From Thauera linaloolentis 47Lol = DSM 12138 (GTDB lineage Bacteria > Pseudomonadota > Gammaproteobacteria > Burkholderiales > Rhodocyclaceae), in NCBI RefSeq assembly GCF_000310205.1, contig NZ_AMXE01000005.1, forward strand, positions 1-64,000: a stretch of DNA of 64,000 nt. Reading direction: 5' to 3'. Of this stretch, positions 8,360-18,933 are shown in pieces. The notes beneath the pieces were generated by a model. The model searched no databases. It saw nothing but the letters and a program-made list of their open reading frames with translations, and was not told the origin of the DNA. How positions within the stretch are numbered: position 1 is the first letter of the stretch; the number at the start of each line of letters is the position of its first letter. The translations under genes were made by a program, and so were the position numbers.

Positions 8360-9808
8360 ATGGCCGAATCCTGGCAGATCTACAGCGTCGGCATCGACAT
8401 CGGCACCACCACTTCGCAGGTGATCTTCTCGCGCCTCGAAGTGGTCAACCGCGCGGCCGCCTCGCAAGTGCCCAACTACGAGTTCTCGCGCCGCGAGATC
8501 CTCTACGTCAGCCCCGCGATCGCCACGCCGGTCGACTTCGAAGGCCACCTGCATGACGACAAGCTGCGCCAGTTCATCATGTCGCAGTACGCCGCCGCCG
8601 GGCTGGACACCGAGCAGGTCAAATCCGGCGCCATCATCATCACCGGTGAAACCTCCAAGGCGCGCAACGCCCGCCAGGCGGTGATGGGGCTGGCCGAGCA
8701 GCTCGGCGACTTCATCGTCGCTACCGCCGGCCCGCACCTGGAATCGGTAATCGCCGGCCAGGGCTCCGGCGCCGCCGAATACGCGCGCACCAACACCTGC
8801 CGCGTGCTCAACATCGACATCGGCGGCGGCACCTCCAACTACGCGGTGTTCGAAGCCGGCCGCGTGGTCGACACCGCCTGCCTCAACGTCGGCGGCCACC
8901 TGCTCGAACTGGAAAGCGATGGCCGCCTGCGCCACCTGCACGCCCCGACCAGACCCATCTGCGCCGAACTGTTCGGTGCCGACCAGGCCCGCCGCCTCGG
9001 CAGCGGCCAGCGCGTCGACGACGACACCGTGGCGCAACTGGCCGAGCGCATGGCCGGCCTGATCCACGAAATCTGCGTCGGCCAGCCCTCGCCGCTGGCG
9101 CGCCAGCTGCTGATGACCGAATCCCTGCGGCCGGGCCATCGCTACGACGCGGTGTACCTCTCCGGCGGCGTCGGCGCCTGCTATTACGACCCGCACAGCG
9201 CGGCCTCAGCGCGCGCCTTCGGCGACATCGGCCCGGCCCTCGCCGAAGCCCTGCACCGCCACCCCGGCATGCAGGCGCTGCCGCTGCGCGAGCCGCGCCA
9301 CACCCTGCGCGCCACCGTCATCGGCGCCGGCGCCTACAGCCTGTCGCTGTCAGGCAGCACCATCTGGGTGGACGAACAACACCTGCCGGTGCGCAATCTG
9401 CCGGTGGTTCATGCCACGCGGCCGTGGGCCGGGTGCAGCGCCGAACAGCTCGCCGCGGACTGGGGCACCGCGATGCAGCGCATGGACCTCGTCGCCGGCA
9501 AGGACGGCTACGCGCTGGGCCTGCCCGACGACCTGCCGGTGGCCTACGCCGACGTCGAGCGCGCCATCGACGCCATCGTGCACTTCGCCGCCGCCCACCC
9601 CGACCCGGCCCGCGCGCTGTTCATCGTCGCCCGCCAGGACCTCGGCAAAGTGCTCGGCATGCTGCTGCAGCCGCGTTTGCAGGGACGCAAGCTCGCCGTC
9701 ATCGACGAAGTGCAGACTCGCCCGGGCGACTACATCGACGTGGGCAAGCCCTTCATGGGCGGCGAGATCGTGCCGATCACGGTGAAGTCACTGGCCTTTC
9801 CGGGCTAA
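8360..9808 (+). CDS. eutA: EutA, ethanolamine ammonia-lyase reactivating factor
   Basis: A 482-residue actin-fold ATPase that releases damaged cobalamin from inactivated ethanolamine ammonia-lyase (EutBC). The phosphate-1 motif DIGTTTS is at 13-19, and a second motif NIDIGGGTSNYAVF lies near residue 152. Further family stretches are SGAIIITGETSKARNARQAV, DFIVATAGPHLESVIAGQ and VIGAGAYSLSLSGSTIWV. Its presence implies that EutBC is encoded in the genome. In enterobacteria eutB and eutC follow directly, but here the operon ends at a terminator 57 bases later. Confidence 0.95.
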   Translation: MAESWQIYSVGIDIGTTTSQVIFSRLEVVNRAAASQVPNYEFSRREILYVSPAIATPVDFEGHLHDDKLRQFIMSQYAAAGLDTEQVKSGAIIITGETSKARNARQAVMGLAEQLGDFIVATAGPHLESVIAGQGSGAAEYARTNTCRVLNIDIGGGTSNYAVFEAGRVVDTACLNVGGHLLELESDGRLRHLHAPTRPICAELFGADQARRLGSGQRVDDDTVAQLAERMAGLIHEICVGQPSPLARQLLMTESLRPGHRYDAVYLSGGVGACYYDPHSAASARAFGDIGPALAEALHRHPGMQALPLREPRHTLRATVIGAGAYSLSLSGSTIWVDEQHLPVRNLPVVHATRPWAGCSAEQLAADWGTAMQRMDLVAGKDGYALGLPDDLPVAYADVERAIDAIVHFAAAHPDPARALFIVARQDLGKVLGMLLQPRLQGRKLAVIDEVQTRPGDYIDVGKPFMGGEIVPITVKSLAFPG

Positions 9809-9864
9809 AACACACCGTTTCGGGCTTGAACAAGGCATGGGCGCACCATGCCGGCCCTTGAAAA

Positions 9865-9900
9865 GTAAAAAAGGCCAGTCCGAAGACTGGCCTTTTTTAC
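9865..9900. terminator. Strong bidirectional terminator after eutA
   Basis: A perfect 16-bp inverted repeat (9865-9880 and 9885-9900) with loop cgaa and a core of ggccagtc/gactggcc. It is flanked by A6 on one side and T6 on the other, so it can stop both the eut transcript and the converging tRNA-Pro transcript. Confidence 0.9.
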
Positions 9901-9912
9901 TCGACGATCGAT

Positions 9913-9990
<78 letters not shown>

Positions 9991-10001
9991 CACAAGCCGC
10001 C

Positions 10002-10029
10002 ATTATAGCAGCGATCAAAAGATTTACCA
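10002..10029 (-). promoter_or_regulatory. Putative promoter of tRNA-Pro
   Basis: On the minus strand a perfect -10 TATAAT (10002-10007) is preceded 16 bases upstream by a weak -35 TGGTAA (10024-10029). The -10 lies 12 bases before the tRNA 5' end. Confidence 0.55.
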
Positions 10030-10070
10030 GTTTTTCTGCACAGGCCATACCACTTGCATCTGCCTGGCAA

Positions 10071-10451
10071 TCAGCCGCGCAAGTCCTCGAGCAGCGCCTG
10101 CACCTCTGCCCGGACCTCGGCCACGATGGCACGGTACTGGTCGGCCTCGACCTTGCTCTCCTGCTCCTGGATCGCGCTTTCGCCGAGGCGGTTGCGCGCG
10201 CCCGAAATGGTGAAGCCTTCCTGGTACAGCAATTCGCGGATGCGGCGGATCAGCAGTACTTCGTGGTGCTGATAGTAGCGTCGGTTGCCTCGGCGCTTGA
10301 CCGGCTTGAGCTGGGTGAACTCCTGCTCCCAGTAGCGCAGCACGTGCGGCTTGACGCCGCACAGTTCGCTCACCTCGCCGATCGTGAAGTAACGCTTCGC
10401 CGGAATCGGCGGCAGGGGCCCCGTGCCGATTTCAGGGTTGCTTGCTTGCAT
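10071..10451 (-). CDS. MerR-family transcriptional regulator downstream of ihfA
   Basis: A 126-residue protein with an N-terminal MerR-type winged helix-turn-helix ([20 protein letters not shown], then [16 protein letters not shown]) and a helical, Glu-rich C-terminal part. No metal-binding Cys pair is seen in the C-terminal part, so it is not a classical metal sensor. A MerR-like gene next to ihfA is a recurrent arrangement in beta- and gammaproteobacteria; its target is not known to me. The start overlaps the end of ihfA by 20 bases, which suggests coupled translation. Confidence 0.85.
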   Translation of the reverse strand: MQASNPEIGTGPLPPIPAKRYFTIGEVSELCGVKPHVLRYWEQEFTQLKPVKRRGNRRYYQHHEVLLIRRIRELLYQEGFTISGARNRLGESAIQEQESKVEADQYRAIVAEVRAEVQALLEDLRG

Positions 10452-10740
10452 CGCTGAGCTGCTCCACGGCTGCCTTCAATTTCTGGCTGGCATGGAAGGT
10501 GACCACCCGCCGCGCGGTGATCGGGATCTCTTCGCCAGTCTTGGGGTTGCGCCCGGGACGTTGCGGCTTGTCGCGCAACTGGAAGTTGCCGAAGCCCGAC
10601 AGCTTGACGCTGTCGCCACGCTCCAGCGCCGTCCGGATCTCCTCGAAGAAGCCTTCCACCATGTCCTTGGCTTCGCGCTTGTTGAGACCGACCTGCTCGA
10701 ACAGGAGCTCGGCCAGTTCCGCCTTGGTCAGCGTGGTCAT
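10432..10740 (-). CDS. ihfA: Integration host factor alpha subunit
   Basis: A 102-residue DNA-bending protein of the HU/IHF family. The start at 10740 gives [20 protein letters not shown], matching IhfA; an upstream in-frame ATG at 10770 would add ten residues overlapping pheT and is unlikely. The minor-groove arm motif [12 protein letters not shown] and [13 protein letters not shown] are present. It begins one base after the pheT stop, as expected for the classical pheST-ihfA operon. Its partner IhfB is encoded at 24256-24540. Confidence 0.96.
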   Translation of the reverse strand: MTTLTKAELAELLFEQVGLNKREAKDMVEGFFEEIRTALERGDSVKLSGFGNFQLRDKPQRPGRNPKTGEEIPITARRVVTFHASQKLKAAVEQLSDASKQP

Positions 10741-10741
10741 G

Positions 10742-13132
10742 TCAGCCTCCCGAACCACGCAGGCGGGCACCCAGCACGGCCTCTGCCTGCTTCACCAAGC
10801 CTGTCACGATGGCATCTACTTCGGCATCTTCAAGTGTGCGCTGAGTATCTTGCATCAACACCCTGAAGGCAAGGCTCTTCTTGTTCGGCTCGATGCCTTT
10901 GCCATGATAGACGTCGAACAGCGTGATTTCCTTGACCACGGCGGGTGCGGCCTGGCGCAGGGTGTCGATGACCCGCCCTGCGCTGACTTCGATCCCGAGC
11001 ACCAGGGCCAGGTCGCGCACCACGGCCGGCATGCGCGAAATCTCGCTGTAGGCCGGCATGCGCGCACCCAGCACGGCGTCGAGCTCGAGCTCGAACACTA
11101 CCGGCGCGATGCCGAGATCGTAGCGCTGCACCCACACCGGATGCAGTTCGCCGATGATCCCGATCACGCGGCCATCCAGCGCTACGCTCGCGGCGCGGCC
11201 GGGGTGCAGGGCCGGATGGGACAGGCGCACGAAGTTCAGGCCGCGCGGCGCGATCAAGGCCTCGACGTCGGCCTTGACGTCGTAGAAATCGACCGCCCGG
11301 CTACGCTCGCCCCACTGCTCCGGCAACACCGGGCCCGCAGCGAGGCCGGCGATGCGCATCGGCTGGTGGAAGCCGGTCACCGGCTCGCCGTCGGCCTTGC
11401 GCTCGAACACACGGGCGACTTCGAATACGCGCACGCGCTCGGTCTGGCGCTTGCGGTTGGTCGCCATAGTATCGACCAAGCCCGCGATCAGGCTGGAGCG
11501 CATCACGCTGAGCTGGCTGGCGATCGGATTGGCGAGGCGGATCGGGTCTTCGTTGGCGCAGAAGTCGCGCTCCCAGGCTTCCTCGACGAAAGCGAAATTG
11601 ATCACTTCCTGATAACCGCGTGCAGCCAGCAGATGACGCGCTGCCCACACCGGACGGGCGTGCTCGGTGCTGGGCTGCATCATCAGGCTGCCCTGCGGCG
11701 CCACGGCGGGAATGTTGTCGTAGCCATGCAGGCGTGCGAGCTCTTCGACCAGATCGACTTCGATCTCGACGTCGAAGCGCCACGACGGCGGCGTGACGAT
11801 AAAGTCCTCGCCGTCGCGCTGCACATTCAGATGCACGCGTTCGAGCAGCGACTGGATCGCGGCATCGTCCAGATCGATGCCGAGCACGCGGCGCGCGCGC
11901 GCGGTGCGCAGACGCACCGGCTCGCGGACCGGCAGCGTGTCGGCTGCAAGCGCTTCCTCGACCGGGCCGGCCTCGCCGCCGCAGATGTCGATGATGAGCT
12001 GCGTGGCACGCTCCAGCGCGCGGCGCGGGAGTTCAAAATCGACGCCGCGCTCGAAGCGGTGCGAAGCGTCCGAACCGAAGCCGTAGGCGCGTGCGCGGCC
12101 GGCGATCGCATCCGGGGCGAAGAAGGCGCTTTCGAGGAAGACTTCGGTGGTGTCAAGCGTGATGCCGCTGTCTTCGCCGCCCATGATGCCGGCCAGCGCC
12201 AGCGCGCGGGCCTCATCGGCGATCAGCAGCGTGTCGGCGGCCGGCGTCACGGTCTGCTCGTTGAGCAGCAGCACCTGCTCGCCTTCACGCGGATGGCGCA
12301 CATGGATCGCGCCCTGCAACTTGGTGTTGTCGAAGGCGTGCAGCGGCTGGCCGAGTTCGAGCATGACGTAGTTGGTGACGTCCACCAGCGCGCTGATCGA
12401 ACGGATGCCGCTGCGCGCCAGGCGCGTGACCATCCAGTCCGGCATCGGCGCCTTGGCATTCACGCCGCGGAGGATGCGGCCGCAGTAGCGCGGGCAGGCT
12501 TCGGGCGCGTCGAGCACGATGGCGCGGCGGCCATCGTGGCTCGGGGCGACCGGCACGATTTCGGTCTTACGCAGCGCGGTACTGGTGATCGCCGCGACTT
12601 CGCGCGCCACGCCTTCGAGGCTGAGGCAGTCGGCGCGGTTCGGCGTCAGCTTGATCGTGAACAAGGTGTCGTCGAGGCCGAGGTAGTCGCGGATGTCGCA
12701 GCCGACCGGGGCATCCGCGGGCAGCGCGTACAGGCCGCCATGGTCTTCGGACAGGCCGAGTTCGCGCGCGGAGCAGAGCATGCCAAAGGACTCGACACCG
12801 CGCAGCTTGGCCGCCTTGATGGCGAAGTCGCCCGGCAGCACGGCACCGACCTTCGCGCACGGCACCTTCATGCCGGCGGCAGCATTCGGCGCGCCGCAGA
12901 CGATCTGCAGCAGCTCGCCGGCGCCGACGTCGACCTTGCACAGCTTGAGCTTGTCGGCGTTCGGGTGCTTTTCCGCCTCGACGATGCTGGCCACGACCAC
13001 GCCCGAGAAGGCGGGCGCAGCGGGCGTCGCCTCTTCCACTTCGAGGCCGGCCATCGTCAGCAGATGGCCGAGCGCGTCACTGTCGAGTTGCGGATCGACG
13101 AAAGTCCGCAGCCACTGTTCGGAGAATTGCAT
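10742..13132 (-). CDS. pheT: Phenylalanyl-tRNA synthetase beta subunit
   Basis: A 796-residue beta chain of the alpha2-beta2 PheRS. The protein begins [15 protein letters not shown] (start at 13132, not the upstream 13192). It has an N-terminal tRNA-binding (EMAP-like) domain near residues 40-150, then the B3/4 editing domain, the B5 domain and a C-terminal anticodon-binding domain. The full length agrees with the family (~790-800). It is 65 bases downstream of pheS and one base upstream of ihfA. Confidence 0.97.
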   Translation of the reverse strand: MQFSEQWLRTFVDPQLDSDALGHLLTMAGLEVEEATPAAPAFSGVVVASIVEAEKHPNADKLKLCKVDVGAGELLQIVCGAPNAAAGMKVPCAKVGAVLPGDFAIKAAKLRGVESFGMLCSARELGLSEDHGGLYALPADAPVGCDIRDYLGLDDTLFTIKLTPNRADCLSLEGVAREVAAITSTALRKTEIVPVAPSHDGRRAIVLDAPEACPRYCGRILRGVNAKAPMPDWMVTRLARSGIRSISALVDVTNYVMLELGQPLHAFDNTKLQGAIHVRHPREGEQVLLLNEQTVTPAADTLLIADEARALALAGIMGGEDSGITLDTTEVFLESAFFAPDAIAGRARAYGFGSDASHRFERGVDFELPRRALERATQLIIDICGGEAGPVEEALAADTLPVREPVRLRTARARRVLGIDLDDAAIQSLLERVHLNVQRDGEDFIVTPPSWRFDVEIEVDLVEELARLHGYDNIPAVAPQGSLMMQPSTEHARPVWAARHLLAARGYQEVINFAFVEEAWERDFCANEDPIRLANPIASQLSVMRSSLIAGLVDTMATNRKRQTERVRVFEVARVFERKADGEPVTGFHQPMRIAGLAAGPVLPEQWGERSRAVDFYDVKADVEALIAPRGLNFVRLSHPALHPGRAASVALDGRVIGIIGELHPVWVQRYDLGIAPVVFELELDAVLGARMPAYSEISRMPAVVRDLALVLGIEVSAGRVIDTLRQAAPAVVKEITLFDVYHGKGIEPNKKSLAFRVLMQDTQRTLEDAEVDAIVTGLVKQAEAVLGARLRGSGG

Positions 13133-13197
13133 GATTCGATTACCCGGAAGAATTCGATGAGGCTGGCGCCGCCTGGGGCGCCCTGCCGGCACAGTGC

Positions 13198-14238
<1,041 letters not shown>

Positions 14239-14300
14239 CTACGGGTTGCGATTTACTGCGAATACTCTGGGTACTACGCGTGGAGCCAGATTCAGAAGAA

Positions 14301-14327
14301 AAAAAAGGAGGCCAGGCCTCCTTTTTT
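14301..14327. terminator. Terminator between rplT and pheS
   Basis: A nearly perfect inverted repeat, aaaaaaggaggcc (14301-14313) and ggcctcctttttt (14315-14327), with a minimal loop. On the minus strand it follows rplT by 15 bases and has a long T tract. It could fully or partly separate the L35/L20 transcript from pheST. Confidence 0.8.
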
Positions 14328-14341
14328 CGGACTGCGCTGAA

Positions 14342-14701
14342 TCACGCAGCGAGCTTGGCCCGGGCTTGTTCGGCAATCGCCGCAAAAGCGGGCTTGTCGA
14401 ACACGGCCAAGTCGGCCAGAACCTTGCGGTCCACTTCGATCGCGGCCTTCTTCAGGCCATTCATGAAGGTGCTGTAGGTCAGGCCCAGTTCACGCGCGGC
14501 GGCGTTGATACGGGCGATCCACAGGGTACGGAACTGGCGCTTGCGCTGACGGCGGTCGCGGTAGGCGTACTGCCCGGCCTTCATCACCGCCTGCTTGGCG
14601 ATGCGATAGACGTTCTTGCGACGGCCGCGATACCCCTTGGCCTGGGAAAGGACTTTCTTGTGACGAGCGCGGGCGGTTACACCACGTTTAACGCGAGGCA
14701 T
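14342..14701 (-). CDS. rplT: 50S ribosomal protein L20
   Basis: A 119-residue basic ribosomal protein with the L20 signature [18 protein letters not shown] and the conserved [17 protein letters not shown]20 is needed for early assembly of the large subunit and in several bacteria represses its own operon by binding leader RNA. It is 12 bases downstream of rpmI. Confidence 0.98.
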   Translation of the reverse strand: MPRVKRGVTARARHKKVLSQAKGYRGRRKNVYRIAKQAVMKAGQYAYRDRRQRKRQFRTLWIARINAAARELGLTYSTFMNGLKKAAIEVDRKVLADLAVFDKPAFAAIAEQARAKLAA

Positions 14702-14713
14702 TGCGGTCTCCTA

Positions 14714-14911
14714 TCAAGCGTACGGAAGCATGGCGCGGATCAGCTTTTCATCGGCAGCATGAACTTCGGTCATGCCGCGCAGCTGACGCTTCGCCTTGGT
14801 CGTTTTCTTGGTCAGGATGTGGCGCTTGAACGCCTGGGACCGCTTGATCCCACCACTCGAGCGGACCTTGAAGCGCTTCTTGGCGCCGCTCTTCGTCTTC
14901 ATCTTGGGCAT
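14714..14911 (-). CDS. rpmI: 50S ribosomal protein L35
   Basis: A 65-residue basic protein, [16 protein letters not shown] at the N-terminus and IRAMLPYA at the C-terminus. The correct start is 14911; a longer in-frame opening to 15040 runs through noncoding leader sequence. L35 and L20 are co-transcribed downstream of infC. Confidence 0.97.
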   Translation of the reverse strand: MPKMKTKSGAKKRFKVRSSGGIKRSQAFKRHILTKKTTKAKRQLRGMTEVHAADEKLIRAMLPYA

Positions 14912-14993
14912 TGCTGAGACTCCATGTTTTTGGATGGAACCAGGTAGCGCCGATAAGCCCCGACGCGTTTCGTTACCCGGCACCACTTGTTTT

Positions 14994-15041
14994 CCGGCAG
15001 GCGGCTCCCGCCATCTGCCGGCTTTGCCCCTGCGGGGCAAA
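14994..15041 (-). promoter_or_regulatory. Structured leader between infC and rpmI (candidate L20 control site)
   Basis: Two adjacent hairpins lie in the 141-base infC-rpmI gap: tttgcccc/ggggcaaa (15023-15030 with 15034-15041) and ccggcag/ctgccgg (14994-15000 with 15015-15021). Neither has a T tract. In other bacteria this gap carries L20 autoregulatory RNA, so a similar role is plausible but not shown. Confidence 0.4.
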
Positions 15042-15052
15042 TTCCTCGAAGC

Positions 15053-15574
15053 TTAGTGCTTCTTCTTCGGCGCAATGACCATGATCATCTGGCGCCCTTC
15101 CATCTTCGGCATCTGTTCGACCTGGCCCTGTTCATCCAGGTCGGCCTTGATGCGTTCGAGCTGGCGCAGGCCAAATTCCTGGTGGGCCATCTCGCGGCCG
15201 CGGAAGCGCAAGGTCACCTTGCACTTGTCGCCTTCTTCCAGAAAACGCTTCAGGTTGCGAAGCTTGATCTGGTAGTCGTTCTCGTCGGTACCGGGGCGGA
15301 GCTTGACCTCCTTGACCTGGACTTGCTTCTGCTTGAGTCGGGCTTCGTGGGCCTTCTTCTGTTCCTGATACTTGAACTTGCCGAAATCCATCAGCTTGCA
15401 TACCGGCGGTACGGCCATCGGTGCGATTTCGACCAGATCCAGCCCGGCTTCTTCGGCCATGTTCAGGGCTGCGTTCAGGGACACGATTCCGAGCTGTTCG
15501 CCTTCTTCACCAACCAGCCGGACCTCGGGCGCGTTGATCTCCCTATTTACGCGCTGCTTCTTATCTTGAGCGAT
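15053..15574 (-). CDS. infC: Translation initiation factor IF-3 with ATC start codon
   Basis: IF-3 binds the 30S subunit and checks start-codon pairing. The first ATG/GTG/TTG in frame (GTG at 15484) would remove about 30 residues that are plainly IF-3: [20 protein letters not shown] and GEQLGIVS. The frame is open up to an ATC codon at 15574, preceded by ggagag at a spacing of 7 bases. Starting there gives 173 residues, the usual IF-3 length, beginning (M)[11 protein letters not shown]-3 genes are known to use ATT or ATC starts, which lets IF-3 repress its own translation. thrS ends 27 bases upstream. Confidence 0.95.
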   Translation of the reverse strand: MAQDKKQRVNREINAPEVRLVGEEGEQLGIVSLNAALNMAEEAGLDLVEIAPMAVPPVCKLMDFGKFKYQEQKKAHEARLKQKQVQVKEVKLRPGTDENDYQIKLRNLKRFLEEGDKCKVTLRFRGREMAHQEFGLRQLERIKADLDEQGQVEQMPKMEGRQMIMVIAPKKKH

Positions 15575-15601
15575 GGTTCAACTCTCCACGAAAACCAAAA
15601 A

Positions 15602-17518
15602 TCAGACCGTGCCGGCCTTCGCTTCAACTTCGCGAAGCCAGCGTTCGATCAGCGAATCGAGGGACATTTGACCAAGATCATGGCCACCCCGGGCACGCAC
15701 GGCCACCAGGCCCGCCGCCTTTTCTTTGTCGCCGATGACGATCTGGTAGGGCAGCTTCTGTACGCTATGTTCGCGAATTTTATAGTTAATCTTTTCGTTA
15801 CGCAAATCGGCTTCGACACGGAAGCCCGCCTTCCTGAGCTTCGCCACGGCCTCGGCAGCATAGTCCGCCTGCCCCTCGGAGATGTTCATCACCACCGCCT
15901 GCACCGGTGCCAGCCACAAGGGCATCGCGCCGGCGTGGTTCTCGATCAGGATGCCGATGAAGCGTTCCAGCGACCCCAGCACCGCGCGGTGCAGCATGAC
16001 CGGGACCTTCTTGCTGTTGTCCTCGTCGACGAACTCCGCGCCGAGGCGGACCGGCAGATTGAAGTCGAGTTGCAGCGTGCCGCACTGCCATACCCGGCCG
16101 AGGCTGTCCTTGAGCGAAAATTCGATTTTCGGCCCATAGAAGGCGCCTTCGCCCGGCTGCAGGTCGTACTTCAGGCCCTGGGCATCGAGCGCAGCGGCAA
16201 GCGCGGCCTCGGCGGCGTCCCATTGCTCGTCCGTTCCCACGCGCTTGTCCGGCCGGGTCGAGAGCTTGACGAGCACGTCCCTGAAGCCGAAATCGGCATA
16301 CACCTTCTGCAGCAGGCGGATGAACTCAGCCGATTCGGCCTGGACCTGGCTCTCCGCGCAGAAGATGTGCGCATCGTCCTGGACGAAGTTGCGCACGCGC
16401 ATGATGCCGTGCAGCGAGCCGGAGGGCTCATTGCGGTGGCAGGAGCCAAATTCGGCCATGCGCAACGGCAGGTCGCGATAGCTTTTGAGGCCCTGGTTGA
16501 ATATCTGGATGTGGCACGGACAGTTCATCGGCTTGACCGCGTAGTCGCGCTTCTCGGACTGCGTGGTGAACATCAGGTCGGAATACATGCCCCAATGGCC
16601 GGACTTCTCCCACAGCGAACGGTCCACGATCTGCGGCGTCTTCACTTCCTGATAGCCGTGTTCGCCGAGCGTCCTGCGCATGTACTGCTCGACCTGCTGC
16701 CACAGCGTCCAGCCCTTGGCGTGCCAGAACACCATGCCAGGCGCCTCGTCCTGCAGATGGAAGAGGTCAAGCTGGCGGCCGAGCTTGCGATGGTCGCGCT
16801 TTTCCGCCTCTTCGATCATGTGCAGATAGGCGTCGAGATCGTCCTTCTTCGTCCACGCCGTGCCATAGACCCGCTGCAGCATCTCGTTCTTCGAGTCACC
16901 GCGCCAGTAGGCGCCAGCCAGCTTCATGAGCTTGAAGACCTTGAGCTTGCCGGTCGAGGGCACGTGCGGCCCCCGGCACAGGTCGATGAAATCGCCCTGG
17001 CGGTAGAGCGACACGTCCTCGCCCGCCGGAATCGAAGCGATGATCTCGGCCTTGTAGTGCTCGCCGATGCCCTTGAAGAAATCGACCGCCTTGTCGCGCG
17101 GCCACACTTCGCGCTGGACCGGAATCTCGCGCTTCGCGATCTCGGCCATGCGTGCCTCGATCGCGGCCAGGTCTTCCGGCGTGAAGGGCCGCTTGTAAGA
17201 AAAATCGTAGTAAAAGCCGTTTTCGATCACCGGCCCGATCGTCACCTGCGCATCGGGAAACAGCTCTTTCACCGCATGTGCCAGCAGGTGGGCGGAAGAG
17301 TGGCGGATGATGTCGAGCCCTTCTTCCGTCTTGTCGGTGACGATCGCGAGATCGGCGTCGGCATCGAGGCGGTGGGAAATATCCACCAGACGCCCACCGA
17401 CGCGGCCCGCAAGCGCAGCCTTGGCGAGGCCCGCACCAATGGCGGCCGCGACCTCGGCAACGGTCACCGGATGGTCGAAGCTGCGAACGGAACCATCGGG
17501 AAGCGTGATGTTGGGCAT
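15602..17518 (-). CDS. thrS: Threonyl-tRNA synthetase
   Basis: A 638-residue class II synthetase. Domains in order: TGS (about 1-62), the editing domain with [16 protein letters not shown], the catalytic core with the zinc-binding [10 protein letters not shown] region, and a C-terminal anticodon-binding domain ending around residue 635. The start at 17518 ([14 protein letters not shown]) matches the family. It heads the thrS-infC-rpmI-rplT cluster. Confidence 0.98.
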   Translation of the reverse strand: MPNITLPDGSVRSFDHPVTVAEVAAAIGAGLAKAALAGRVGGRLVDISHRLDADADLAIVTDKTEEGLDIIRHSSAHLLAHAVKELFPDAQVTIGPVIENGFYYDFSYKRPFTPEDLAAIEARMAEIAKREIPVQREVWPRDKAVDFFKGIGEHYKAEIIASIPAGEDVSLYRQGDFIDLCRGPHVPSTGKLKVFKLMKLAGAYWRGDSKNEMLQRVYGTAWTKKDDLDAYLHMIEEAEKRDHRKLGRQLDLFHLQDEAPGMVFWHAKGWTLWQQVEQYMRRTLGEHGYQEVKTPQIVDRSLWEKSGHWGMYSDLMFTTQSEKRDYAVKPMNCPCHIQIFNQGLKSYRDLPLRMAEFGSCHRNEPSGSLHGIMRVRNFVQDDAHIFCAESQVQAESAEFIRLLQKVYADFGFRDVLVKLSTRPDKRVGTDEQWDAAEAALAAALDAQGLKYDLQPGEGAFYGPKIEFSLKDSLGRVWQCGTLQLDFNLPVRLGAEFVDEDNSKKVPVMLHRAVLGSLERFIGILIENHAGAMPLWLAPVQAVVMNISEGQADYAAEAVAKLRKAGFRVEADLRNEKINYKIREHSVQKLPYQIVIGDKEKAAGLVAVRARGGHDLGQMSLDSLIERWLREVEAKAGTV

Positions 17519-17594
17519 GGCAGTGGCCTCTGGCAGTTCTCACCCCCGACAAGGTCGCGGGCTAGGATACGAAGAAACGAAAATGTAGACGAAA

Positions 17595-17623
17595 AAAAAG
17601 CGCGGTCTAGGCGCGCTTTTTTC
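17595..17623 (-). terminator. Terminator downstream of tRNA-Val
   Basis: aaaaaagcgcg (17595-17605) pairs with cgcgctttttt (17613-17623) around a 7-base loop. On the minus strand it lies 85 bases after the tRNA-Val 3' end and ends in a T tract, separating the tRNA from thrS. Confidence 0.8.
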
Positions 17624-17707
17624 TCTAGCAGACTTACAAGCGGAGCCGACCTGTTCAGTTTCCGGCCTGAGTGGTAGTTCGGAACATGATGATCGACTCC
17701 AATATCT

Positions 17708-17784
17708 TGGTAGGCGCGATTGGATTCGAACCAACGACCCCCACCATGTCAAGGTGGTGCTCTAACCAACTGAGCTACGCGCCT
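17708..17784 (-). tRNA. tRNA-Val (anticodon GAC)
   Basis: A 77-base cloverleaf on the minus strand. The acceptor is AGGCGCG/CGCGCCT, discriminator A, CCA encoded. The D-arm is GTAGCTCAGTTGGTTAGAGC, the anticodon arm CCACCTTGACATGGTGG with anticodon GAC, and the T-arm contains GGTTCGAATCC. Confidence 0.96.
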
Positions 17785-17797
17785 GCTGAAGTCCCGC

Positions 17798-17825
17798 ATT
17801 ATAGGCACTCCAAAAAACTTGTCAA
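17798..17825 (-). promoter_or_regulatory. Consensus sigma70 promoter of tRNA-Val
   Basis: On the minus strand -35 TTGACA (17820-17825) and -10 TATAAT (17798-17803) are both perfect, with a 16-base spacer. The -10 ends 13 bases before the tRNA. The -35 lies in the middle of an A/T-rich inverted repeat (aaaaaactt ... aagtttttt) that may also end the preceding gene's transcript. Confidence 0.85.
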
Positions 17826-17851
17826 AGTTTTTTTGCAGTGCACATCAAAGA

Positions 17852-18094
17852 CTACTTCTTGAGCCGGCTGACGACGAACAGGATCACGATCGCGCCGACC
17901 ACGGCGCCGATGAAGCCTGCGCCCTGGCCTGCCTGGTAGATGCCCAGCGCCTGGCCGCCGTAGGTCGCCACGAGCGAACCGGCGATGCCGAGCAAGGCCG
18001 TCATGATGAGCCCGAGACCGTCCTTGCCGGGATGCAGCAGACGGGCGACGAGGCCAACGATCAGGCCGATGAAAATGGTAGCGATGATGCCCAT
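17852..18094 (-). CDS. GlsB/YeaQ/YmgE-family small membrane protein
   Basis: An 80-residue, glycine-rich protein with three hydrophobic segments (about 2-19, 27-48, 57-76) and a terminal SRLKK. The pattern MGIIATIFIGLIVGLVARLL and GLIMTALLGIAGSLVATYGG is typical of the transglycosylase-associated/YeaQ family, small inner-membrane proteins often linked to stress response; the molecular function is unknown. A ggagaat site precedes the ATG. Confidence 0.88.
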   Translation of the reverse strand: MGIIATIFIGLIVGLVARLLHPGKDGLGLIMTALLGIAGSLVATYGGQALGIYQAGQGAGFIGAVVGAIVILFVVSRLKK

Positions 18095-18144
18095 GTGATT
18101 CTCCTGTCGGTACGATTTTTATGGTGGAGCGCTGCCGCCCGGGC

Positions 18145-18933
18145 TCAATCCTGTGCCCAGGCGGCGAGAAACTGCTTCCAGTGCGGCGCATCGAGCCGCC
18201 CGAGCGATTCTCGCACGACGGCCACCTCGTCTGCCCACGCCTTGGCGTCGAGATGCCCGCGCATGCGCTCGAAGCGCAGATAGACCAGATAGGTGTTCAC
18301 GACGTCGGTCTCGCAGTAATCCCGGATATCGGCGATACCGCCATCCTGCCACGCCTGCCATACGGCCGAACCATCCATGCCGAGCTTGCCCGGATACCCC
18401 ATCAGCTTGGCCAGATCATCCAGCGGCGCACTGGCGCGCGGCTGGTACATCGCCAGCAAGTCCATCAGATCGAGATGACGATTGTGGTAGCGGCCAATGT
18501 AGTTGTTCCATTTGAAGTCGCGCGAGTCGTGATAGTCGCCCTCGCCCTGGTCCCAGTAGCGCGGCGCCGCCACGCCATGCAGCATGCCGCGATAGTGAAG
18601 CACCGGCAGGTCGAAGCCGCCGCCGTTCCAGGAAATGATCTGCGGCGTATAGCGCTCGATGCCATCGAAGAAGCGCTGGATGATCTCGCCCTCGCCGGCA
18701 TCCGGCTCCGACAGCGAGAACACGCGGAACTGCTGGGCATCGCGCAGCACGCACGAAATCGTCACCACGCGCTGGAGGTGGTGCGGCAGAAAATCGTTGC
18801 CGTGGCTGGCGCGCCGCTGCTGGAAGGCCCACTCCGCCGCCTCGGCGTCGGACAGGTCAGCGGGCAGTTCGTAAAGATTGCGGATGCCCGCCACATCCGG
18901 AACGGTCTCGATGTCGAAGACAAGAACGGGCAT
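18145..18933 (-). CDS. Predicted 3'-5' exonuclease, PolB exonuclease-like
   Basis: A 262-residue DEDDy-type nuclease related to the proofreading domain of family B DNA polymerases. ExoI is FDIETVPD at residues 5-12, ExoII is in ISWNGGGFDLPVLHYR, and ExoIII is YCETDVVNTYLVYLR. There is no polymerase domain. Its start codon shares one base with the ydbL stop (TAATG), so it is probably translated from the ydbH-ynbE-ydbL message. No functional link between a nuclease and the envelope genes is known to me. Confidence 0.85.
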   Translation of the reverse strand: MPVLVFDIETVPDVAGIRNLYELPADLSDAEAAEWAFQQRRASHGNDFLPHHLQRVVTISCVLRDAQQFRVFSLSEPDAGEGEIIQRFFDGIERYTPQIISWNGGGFDLPVLHYRGMLHGVAAPRYWDQGEGDYHDSRDFKWNNYIGRYHNRHLDLMDLLAMYQPRASAPLDDLAKLMGYPGKLGMDGSAVWQAWQDGGIADIRDYCETDVVNTYLVYLRFERMRGHLDAKAWADEVAVVRESLGRLDAPHWKQFLAAWAQD

